From the NCBI GenBank assembly GCA_037953625.1, contig CM075654.1, positions 46,755,001-46,819,000 of the forward strand: a stretch of DNA of 64,000 nucleotides, in the 5' to 3' direction. Both the position numbers and the translations under genes were made by a program. The notes under the pieces were generated by a model that saw nothing but the letters and a program-made list of their open reading frames with translations, was not told the DNA's origin and did no database searches. How positions within the stretch are numbered: position 1 is the stretch's first letter; each line of letters begins with the position of its first letter. Below, in pieces: positions 57,627 to 64,000 of this stretch. Origin of the DNA: Crotalaria pallida. Its lineage: Eukaryota; Streptophyta; Magnoliopsida; Fabales; Fabaceae.

Positions 57627-59450
57627 ATGTTTCGCTCTCTCTCAACCCACCTCTCTTTCAAGTCCTCCCAACCATCTTCTTCGTCTCTCGCCGAGAATGT
57701 AGAAGACCAAACCTCTTCTAGAAACATTTTCAAAGAAGAAATCAAATTTCAAGATATAAATCAAGATTTTGACAATTGGGAAATTCCCAAAATTCCCACA
57801 AAAGACCTCTACAAACCCCAGGGACGATTCTTTCAAAGTTCTGATTACATCATAAGAACTGTTGAAAAGAATATCCCCATCAATCCAATCACCTCTAAAG
57901 ATGAAGAGTTCCACCTTCTCTCCAATGAAACCTTGAGAAGTCACAAACAAAAATACCGTTACTTGCACATAGGTTGTGTCCAAGTTGCTATCAAGCCACT
58001 CATGAGAGAAGGCCTTAATGCTTCTGTACTCTTATGTTTAAGAGATAAGAGGCATAATCAATTTTCAGATTCTCTTCTGGGAACTGTAGAAACCAGCCTC
58101 GGACATGGTCCAATCTATTTTAATTGTTACCCCAATCTCACTGTTAGTCTTCAAGACAGAAATATCCTCAAAGTTTTAATCTTGAACCTTCATACCCATG
58201 GTCTAGACATGGCATCTGGATCCAACCCTATTGCCCTCATGTACAGAGTACAGTACAAGGTCATGAACTCTTGCAGTTCTATGGTTAGAAGATCTAGTAA
58301 TCCTGGAGAAACGACTCTATTTCTCACTGATATCTCAAAAGCAAATGTCACTGTCCCAAAAACCATTAGATGGGAAGATATTGTCTTACCCGAAGATTGG
58401 CATCTAGACAGAGCTGCACCAGCTCTACCTAAAGAGACCCCTGAAATCCAGGAGATCCGACAATATGAAGATGGTAGAGTAAAATTAACCTTTAACAGAA
58501 GAAATTCCTTTAGTGTCGCCAGATCTGAAAGTTCAAGGGCTGGGGATCTCAGATCCCGTGCTACTGAGACAGCCTCTAGGAAATCTTTCTCAACAATATC
58601 CCAATCAACTATCCATCTCCAAGGCCTTGATACCTCCACTTCCATACCTTTACCCATATATCAAAAACAAGAAGAAGACCAAAAAACTATTCAGTCGCCA
58701 ACATACTCCTCCATGAGTGATGAGTATGATGAGATTAATAATATTGAAAAAGTTTTTGTGATCAACAAAGAAATAATCAAAAAAGATTTCTACTCTGATG
58801 ACAATGTCGCTCAAAGAAACTGGTTTTTTACTCATTTTAGAGAAAAACGTAATCAAATCCAAAATGAGTTTTACAATTTTCTTGAACGAGTTGAACAAAA
58901 CATATATTTCTTTGATTGGTTCCAAGCTTATGCTATTGTGAATAAGATTGATTATCCTTTCAAAAGGCAATTGTCTTCAAAAGAAAATGTTACAAATGTT
59001 ATCAGTAGCTGGCAACTTAAAGACGACACCACTCTCCAGTCTGAATTACCTCCAAATAGGCAATACCAGCTCAACACTAAGACTGGAACTAGTCTAGCCA
59101 TAGCTGCCCCATTCAAATCAAAAGATGAATCTGACCCAGTCAATCCTAAAGATATCAAAGATTTGATGGAACAATCCAACTACACCAATAAGTATCTTCA
59201 AACTTTAGGAGAAAATCTTAATATTATCAGATCTAGGAAAGAAGAGGTATCCTCTTCTCTAGTCGAGGCTAAGCCAACCGAAAAACCCTTCTTCAAACCT
59301 TTCAATCCTTCGAAAGATCTTAGGAAAAACCTACAATTCCTTAAAGCAAAAAATAAGGCTATAATCTCCAATGAGTTAGCAGATAGCATCCGAAATTTGA
59401 CCCATCTCGTTGCTCCCGAGACACCCCAACCTTCCGATTCAAGTTCATAA
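57627..59450 (+). CDS. Viral movement-protein ORF (endogenous)
   Basis: The ATG at 57627 opens 607 codons to TAA 59448-59450. Residues from about 40 to 260 have the features of the 30K movement-protein superfamily of caulimovirids, which acts at plasmodesmata: a beta-rich core, an RYLHIGCVQVAI segment and an LGT-VE-SLGHGPIYFNCYP-like stretch. The second half is Ser/Arg-rich and then helical and acidic. The frame has no stop, but it ends about 110 nt before the first ATG of the capsid frame. That next frame (-1 relative) is already open across the stop, so a frame change or an overlap lies at the junction. Confidence 0.85.
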   Translation: MFRSLSTHLSFKSSQPSSSSLAENVEDQTSSRNIFKEEIKFQDINQDFDNWEIPKIPTKDLYKPQGRFFQSSDYIIRTVEKNIPINPITSKDEEFHLLSNETLRSHKQKYRYLHIGCVQVAIKPLMREGLNASVLLCLRDKRHNQFSDSLLGTVETSLGHGPIYFNCYPNLTVSLQDRNILKVLILNLHTHGLDMASGSNPIALMYRVQYKVMNSCSSMVRRSSNPGETTLFLTDISKANVTVPKTIRWEDIVLPEDWHLDRAAPALPKETPEIQEIRQYEDGRVKLTFNRRNSFSVARSESSRAGDLRSRATETASRKSFSTISQSTIHLQGLDTSTSIPLPIYQKQEEDQKTIQSPTYSSMSDEYDEINNIEKVFVINKEIIKKDFYSDDNVAQRNWFFTHFREKRNQIQNEFYNFLERVEQNIYFFDWFQAYAIVNKIDYPFKRQLSSKENVTNVISSWQLKDDTTLQSELPPNRQYQLNTKTGTSLAIAAPFKSKDESDPVNPKDIKDLMEQSNYTNKYLQTLGENLNIIRSRKEEVSSSLVEAKPTEKPFFKPFNPSKDLRKNLQFLKAKNKAIISNELADSIRNLTHLVAPETPQPSDSSS

Positions 59451-59563
59451 AGCCCTCTGATCCTAGAACCCCCCCTTTTAAGGATCGCCTGATAAATGTT
59501 TTAGGAGAATGCAGTTCTCCTTACTCTTCTGAACCTGAATCAATAAGATCTGAGAAGTTAGGT

Positions 59564-60787
59564 TTGAACCCGCTCATGAGTCAATCTTTATCCTGGAAAA
59601 AACCTTCCAAGCTTTATTACCAACGTGCAACTGCCCCAGATTTACTTCTTGAGGAATCCGACATCCCCCTCAAAAGCTTTGATGCAAACCAATTATACAT
59701 ATGGAACATTGATGGTCAGAATGAGTATGGTATTATGCAAGTTATGCAATACATGTGCATGGCTGCTACTGCTTACCTAACCACCAGTGATATAGATGAA
59801 AAAGGGATCGTAATGGCTTTAACAGCAGGATTCACTGGCCAATTAAAAGGATGGTGGGATTATGGTCTCACTGAAGACGAAAAGCATGCCATTTACAATG
59901 CTGTAAAAGTTGATCCCCACCAATCTCCTATAACCAATAAAGGGGAACTAGTCCCCGATGCTGTCAACCAATTGATATTCACCATAGGAGCCAAATTTAT
60001 TGGAGATCCTTCTATTTGGAGAGATAGATCAGGAGAATTATTGTCAAACCTAAGATGTAAAACATTGTCAGACTTTAGGTGGTACAAGGATACCTTCCTT
60101 ACACGAGTCTATACCAGAGAAGATTGTGAACATCGCCTCTGGAAAGAAAAATTCTTAGCTGGTCTTCCAAAGTCTTTAGGAGACAGGGTTAGGGATAAAA
60201 TTAGACATCAAAATGGAGAAATCCCTTATGACAACCTTAGTTACGGACAGTTAATTTCCTATGTTCAGAAAGTAGCTTTGAAAATCTGCCAAGATAGAAA
60301 ACTCCAGAATGATTTAGCCAAAGAGAAAACTCTAACCAATAGAGAACTAGGAACCTTTTGTGAACAATTCGGTCTCCCTTGTTCTAGGAAAAAATCCAAT
60401 TCCAACACCCACAAAGAGAAAGAAGATAAACATCCCTCTAAGTACAAACACCATAGGAGACCTAAAGCCAAACATAAAAATGAGCCTCATCATAAAAGGA
60501 CAAATTATCCGCCCAGGCATAAGAAACCCGATCAACCCAAGAACCAAGGGAAATACTCCGGTTGTTACAATTGTGGCAAGCCAGGACATATTGCCAGATA
60601 TTGTAGGCTCAAAACCAAGATTAATTCCCTAAACTTAGAACAGTCTGTTATAGAACAACTTAATAACCTCATGGCTGAAAGCTCCGATGATGATTATAAC
60701 ACCGAATCATCTGAAGATCTTAACCAGATCCAACATGATGATGCTGGAGATGACTCCGACTCCCCAAGCATTAATGTCATCCGATGA
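59564..60787 (+). CDS. Viral capsid-protein region with zinc knuckle (endogenous, cut by the integration end)
   Basis: First ATG at 59564; the frame is open upstream to at least 59441. A helical capsid-like core (IWNIDGQNEYGIMQVMQYM, GFTGQLKGWWDYG, EKFLAGLPKSLGDRV) is followed by a Lys/His-rich basic tract and the CCHC knuckle CYNCGKPGHIARYC near 60560, as in caulimovirid capsid proteins. An acidic tail follows. At 60780 the viral frame leaves the repeat and meets TGA at 60785-60787 in the junction DNA. The natural continuation of this frame is at 52730, at the other end of the insertion. Confidence 0.85.
   Translation: MNPLMSQSLSWKKPSKLYYQRATAPDLLLEESDIPLKSFDANQLYIWNIDGQNEYGIMQVMQYMCMAATAYLTTSDIDEKGIVMALTAGFTGQLKGWWDYGLTEDEKHAIYNAVKVDPHQSPITNKGELVPDAVNQLIFTIGAKFIGDPSIWRDRSGELLSNLRCKTLSDFRWYKDTFLTRVYTREDCEHRLWKEKFLAGLPKSLGDRVRDKIRHQNGEIPYDNLSYGQLISYVQKVALKICQDRKLQNDLAKEKTLTNRELGTFCEQFGLPCSRKKSNSNTHKEKEDKHPSKYKHHRRPKAKHKNEPHHKRTNYPPRHKKPDQPKNQGKYSGCYNCGKPGHIARYCRLKTKINSLNLEQSVIEQLNNLMAESSDDDYNTESSEDLNQIQHDDAGDDSDSPSINVIR
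60695..60780 (+). repeat. 86-bp terminal direct repeat, right copy
   Basis: Matches 52644-52729 at every base I compared. It is followed by CCGATGATGAC and then (TA)n. Confidence 0.93.
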
Positions 60788-60788
60788 T

Positions 60789-60791
<3 letters not shown>

Positions 60792-60841
<50 letters not shown>
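60792..60841. repeat. (TA)n microsatellite between virus and MITE
   Basis: A pure TA run that borders the viral insertion on its left and the inverted-repeat element on its right. Confidence 0.9.
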
Positions 60842-60844
<3 letters not shown>

Positions 60845-61315
60845 GGGGCTGCTAACATCCACCTATGTTGGAGGATTTTAGCAATGTCCACCAAAATATT
60901 TGGACAAAATTACCCTTCCTTTTATAACATGAGTAACTTATTTTTTTAAGGGTGTTTATGTAATTAGATTATTAATTAATTTAAAAAAAAATCATCCCCC
61001 ACCATCCGTTGACCACCATTGACCGCCGTTGACCATCGTTGACCACCGCCGCCAGCGTTGACCGGCGTTGGCCGCCGCCGTTGACTGGCGTTGACCGCTG
61101 CCGTTGACCGCCGCCGCCACCACTAAACCCTAAGACCCTAGACCCTAAACCCTAAACCCTAAACCCTAAGACCCTAAACTCTCCCTAAACCCAAATTACA
61201 GAAATACCCTTAAAAATTAACCTATCCAAGTTAAAAGATGGAGGGTAATTTTATCCAAATATTTAGGTGGACATTGCTAAAATCCTCCACACATTGGAGG
61301 ATGTTAGCATTCCCC

Positions 61316-61316
<1 letters not shown>
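60842..61316. mobile_element. Inverted-repeat element inside the TA microsatellite, 475 bp
   Basis: The left end GGGGGGCTGCTAACATCC and the right end GGATGTTAGCATTCCCC are inverted. Arms of about 70 bp share GGAGGATTTTAGCAATGTCC and TTTGGAYAAAATTACCCT. Inside are about ten TTGACC/GTTGACCGCCG units (61006-61110) and telomere-like CCCTAAA repeats (61123-61178). It has TA runs on both sides, as described for microsatellite-targeting MITEs. There is no coding capacity. Confidence 0.78.
61123..61178. repeat. Interstitial telomere-like repeats
   Basis: Several CCCTAAA units, some degenerate (CCCTAAG, CCCTAGA), lie inside the inverted-repeat element. They are not a chromosome end. Confidence 0.85.

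Positions 61317-61405
<89 letters not shown>
61317..61405. repeat. (TA)n microsatellite, right side
   Basis: A long pure TA run following the inverted-repeat element. Long YI-repeat ORFs through it are artefacts. Confidence 0.9.
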
Positions 61406-61408
<3 letters not shown>

Positions 61409-62088
61409 GAGAGTTATGTAAATAGCGTACGTTTCTGTGCACGACGTGGATTGAACTTTGTATATCCTTCTTTTCTTATTATTCCTGTGAAGATAAAGAA
61501 TAACTTCATGCGCAGTGCGGCCAATTTCCATTTGCAGTTCCGGGAAAAATAAAATAAAATTGTCCTTTCCAAATGCCAACAGATGCTTACGACGATATTA
61601 AATGCTTGTCTTGGCTGCTAGAAGCATTCAAACAACAAAAAGGAAGAAAAAAAAAATAAAAGAGGAAAGATTTACAACACTCCAAATAATATTTAAATGA
61701 CTATTTTTATTTTCTTTATAATGAAACCAGAAAATATAAAGTAATAAAATTAAATCAAATCATTTCCTATTTAAATAAATTTGAAATAAAAAATATAATT
61801 TCTAAATCGAATGAGATATTTATAATTTTAATTGATTTATAATTTCTAAATCCATTGCTTTAGAACACTTTAGATTTTATTGAAAAAACTTTTTGAGGAA
61901 GATCGATGTATTGTAATTTTTCTTAATTTATTTTATTTATGCGTGAAAAAAAATTTAGATAACTTAGGTTCTATTGATTAATGAAGATGACATGATTAAA
62001 GCAATTCTCATATTTATAAATTTTGTTGTTTCACAGGGATGTTCACAAAAGTATAAAAATTTGTATTCCTAATTTTATGTATGAAAGG
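61406..62088. other. AT-rich stretch, no gene supported
   Basis: Only short ORFs without motifs. GC content falls sharply after about 61670. Confidence 0.45.
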
Positions 62089-63312
62089 TTAGGGATGAGC
62101 GTGGGATAGGTTGAAACGGGTTAGACTTGTTTCTCATCAATTCTTAAATGTTGATCGGGTCAATTTTTGGATCCGAACTCGTCCCTAATCAAGAAGGGAC
62201 ACGATAAGGACATGTTCAATTTGGGATGGGTCAAGATAAGGATGAATCAAGTTGACCCAAAACAAAAATATAAATATAAAATTTTGTAAAAATATGAATA
62301 TACTCTTGAGGCACAAATGTCAAAACTTGTTATGATGCTATAACTAAGTTCGATCATTTTATTTGTAAGATAATTAAAATGATATCTATAGTAAAACTTA
62401 AATCTCAGGTGATTAAGTGATTGCGTAATCATAGTTGATTATATTATCTCGTGATTATATGTTCATTCTACATGATTTAAGTATTTTGCACAACTTAAAA
62501 AGTGAAAACATCTAGATACTTTGCTACTCATAAAGATAAATACTCTACTAGTAAATACCTACCACGCTTGATTAAACACATACGTAAATAAAATTTTAAC
62601 ATATATGTTCTGTTGTGGAGTTCTTGGACTTGAACTTAACGATCAAGGGGTCAATTTCTCCACAGATTGTTGTTAGACTTGAGAAGAGCACCTTGAGAAC
62701 CAAGATAATTGTTCTCCTGTCAATCTCTTGAGTGTGTGTTTGTGTGAGTAAGTCAGACACATAACTTCCTGTCTCGTTGTGCCTTTATAGGTCCTTTTGC
62801 CATATCATTGCAGTATTGTCCCTTAATGGTTATCCAAGATTCCCGCTGACGGTAGGGGTTTATGGCGGGAGTTATTAGTTAGGGTATCCGATGCACAACA
62901 ATCCTTCTTCTCAACAGTCATAGGATGTTGTTACTCTTCTTGCTGTATAGCCGGCTTCGTGAAGATTGGGCCATATTGGGCCTCCTATTGGTATACCGGT
63001 TCCATGCTGTATTAGGCTACTAAGGCCTCTTTGCTGGTATGCCTGTATATTGGTTTCACGCCGTATTGGGCCATAAAGGTCTCTTTTTCGATATGTAGAT
63101 TTCATGTGGACTGGGCCATCAAGGGGCCCTTGCCGGATTGCCGGTATTCCGTAAAATGTGGGTGTAGATCTCTGGTCCATAACAATATCACTAGCACAAA
63201 CATCTTATACATGACATTCACATCATACTAATAACTACATATAATAGAGAAATATAGAGATATTTCATATTTGAAGTTGTGCTCATTTCAATAGTTATTT
63301 ATATGAATGTCA
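62089..63312 (+). repeat. Dispersed repeat, copy 2, interrupted by a solo LTR
   Basis: 62089-62605 aligns with 13411-13926 and 63185-63312 aligns with 13927-14050. Both copies begin GTTAGGG(G/A)TGAG and end around ATTTCAATARTTATT. The LTR at 62606-63184 accounts for the whole length difference. Confidence 0.65.
62606..63184 (-). repeat. Solo LTR of the Tat-type family (reverse)
   Basis: On the minus strand it starts TGTTATGGACCAGAGATC (from 63184) and ends CCACAACAGAACA (at 62606), matching the ends of the 3' LTR at 6198-6870. It shares the GTGTGTTTGTGTGAG stretch with that LTR (reverse complement near 6720-6745). The flanks are ATATA (62601-62605) and ATATC (63185-63189), 4 of 5 equal. The 579 bp contain no genes. 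Confidence 0.78.
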
Positions 63313-63344
63313 TGTTAATGATTACTATTCCATTATCCGGCTTT

Positions 63345-63470
63345 TTTACTTAAGTGGGGTAGTTTTGCAAACAATTTACGAAAATGGGGTAGTTTTGAAA
63401 CTATTTACATAACATGGGGTAGTCAACAAAACTATTTCCAAAAATGGGGCAGTCAAAGTCAAAATGCCCA
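63345..63470. repeat. Short direct repeats of TGGGGTAGTTTTG type
   Basis: TGGGGTAGT or TGGGGCAGT recurs four times at about 30-40 bp spacing, with AAACTATTT-like spacers, just before the 42-bp hairpin. It may be the end of an unidentified mobile element. Confidence 0.5.
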
Positions 63471-63507
63471 AAGTCAAACAAGTCATCCGGAATGACTTCT
63501 TCTAAAT

Positions 63508-63603
63508 GACACGTGGCGCAACCAGGTGGGTTAAGTCACTCCGGTTGACTTAACCTGTTGTGTCAACCGGAGTGACTCAACCCACCTGGTTGCGCCACGT
63601 GTC
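63508..63603. repeat. 42-bp inverted repeat with G-box arms
   Basis: GACACGTGGCGCAACCAGGT at 63508 pairs with ACCTGGTTGCGCCACGTGTC ending at 63603. Arms of 42 nt differ at one position and enclose a 12-nt loop. Each arm contains CACGTG. Confidence 0.8.
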
Positions 63604-63854
63604 CCGTCTGTCTCCCCCCAGTCTCCCAACATTCCAACACACATATCATCCTTTAATATATACTTCATATTTTTCATATATTTATTTTTTTTGTCAATCA
63701 TCTTTCTACAGAAATATTCAGTATATTTTTTGAGGTAAATTTTTATAACTTTATTTTTATTAATTTTTTTAATTTTAATAATGTTAAATTTATGCACCAG
63801 TTTATAAAAAAGTGATACTCTTATTTAATTTTTTATGCTTTTTAGGCTACTAAG

Positions 63855-64000
63855 GCCTCTCTGAGGGGTCAGCGAGCTTTGTAAAATTACAAGCTAGCTG
63901 ACCCCGAGAGAGCTAGTGAAAAATCCTATTTTTAAAGCTAGCTCTCTCCAGGGTCAGCGAGTGTGTAAATTTACACAGCTCGCTGACTCCCCAGCGAGCA
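63855..64000. repeat. Cluster of hairpins, copy 2 (runs off the window)
   Basis: AAGCTAGCTGACCCCGAGAG, the GCTAGTGAAAA and TATTTTTAAAGCTAGCTCTC stretches and GCTCGCTGACTCCCCAGCGA recur here as in 50957-51215, with a few changes. The window ends inside the last arm. Confidence 0.7.

Larger units (their letters stand above)
52644..60780 (+). mobile_element. Endogenous caulimovirid (pararetrovirus), one full permuted genome
   Basis: The insertion reads, in order: end of the capsid-protein region, protease-RT-RNase H, an extra ORF, promoter and leader with a tRNA-Met primer site, movement protein, capsid protein. The first 86 bp (52644-52729) recur exactly as the last 86 bp (60695-60780), so the unit length is 8,051 bp, the size of a caulimovirid genome. 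No LTRs or integrase are present, which excludes an LTR retrotransposon. The gene order resembles the endogenous florendovirus and petuvirus group, and TA-repeat sites are reported for some plant endogenous pararetroviruses. Genus placement needs an RT tree. Stops and frame breaks are noted in the parts below, so it is a fossil copy. Confidence 0.92.

Noticed and set aside
58190..58657. 155-codon minus-strand ORF inside the movement-protein gene
   Set aside because: It is a shadow of the sense frame with no motif.
52647..60787. LTR retrotransposon as the source of the RT region
   Set aside because: There are no LTRs and no integrase, and a movement protein plus a circularly permuted order are present; these fit a pararetrovirus.
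61123..61178. Chromosome-end telomere
   Set aside because: Only a few degenerate units lie inside a MITE with unique DNA on both sides.
61238..61579. ORFs with long YI repeats on both strands
   Set aside because: They come from the TA microsatellite.
62911..63180. 89-codon minus-strand ORF
   Set aside because: It lies inside the solo LTR and reads through its repeats.

Overview
The window is AT-rich plant nuclear DNA. Its introns, plant-type retrotransposons, MITEs, a UGT78-like glycosyltransferase, SEC6-like and P-class PPR sequences point to a eudicot. A legume is plausible but is an inference. Most of the 64 kb is nested or decayed mobile DNA. Only three conventional genes look intact: a proline-rich membrane or cell-wall protein (15586-16155, minus), a flavonoid-type UDP-glucosyltransferase (36919-38725, plus) and a small conserved one-pass membrane protein (coding part 49872-50147, plus).

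Layout. 1-6870 is the 3' part of a Ty3/gypsy element of Tat type: integrase, an antisense intron-containing gene, a polypurine tract and a 3' LTR. 6871-12556 holds a Harbinger-type MITE and a non-autonomous Mutator-like element with a solo LTR nested inside it. 13411-14050 is a dispersed repeat with a second copy at 62089-63312. From 14.8 to 34.4 kb lies a block of broken genes: an aromatic amino-acid permease remnant, an unrecognised helical gene with a stop, a PPR gene with three stops, and the N-terminal half of the exocyst subunit SEC6 in 13 exons. The SEC6 copy carries a stop, a 20-bp duplication and a 5-kb L1-type LINE in intron 1. 34.4-39 kb carries the UGT gene. 39.1-49.7 kb is a set of LINE, fold-back and MITE insertions plus a SINE split by a 3.2-kb solo LTR.

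52.6-60.8 kb is the most striking object: one apparently full-length endogenous caulimovirid (plant pararetrovirus). Its circular genome is opened inside the capsid-protein region and bounded by an 86-bp direct repeat. It sits inside a (TA)n microsatellite. It carries movement protein, capsid protein, protease-RT-RNase H, an extra downstream ORF, a leader and a tRNA-Met primer site. It contains coding breaks and reads as a fossil. The layout resembles the endogenous florendovirus/petuvirus group, but the genus needs a phylogeny. The same TA-rich site also holds a 475-bp inverted-repeat element with telomere-like repeats.

The right edge (62.1-64 kb) holds the second dispersed-repeat copy, split by a solo LTR of the same family as the Tat element at the left edge. 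After it come two kinds of hairpin-forming repeats, one of which also occurs at 50957-51215.
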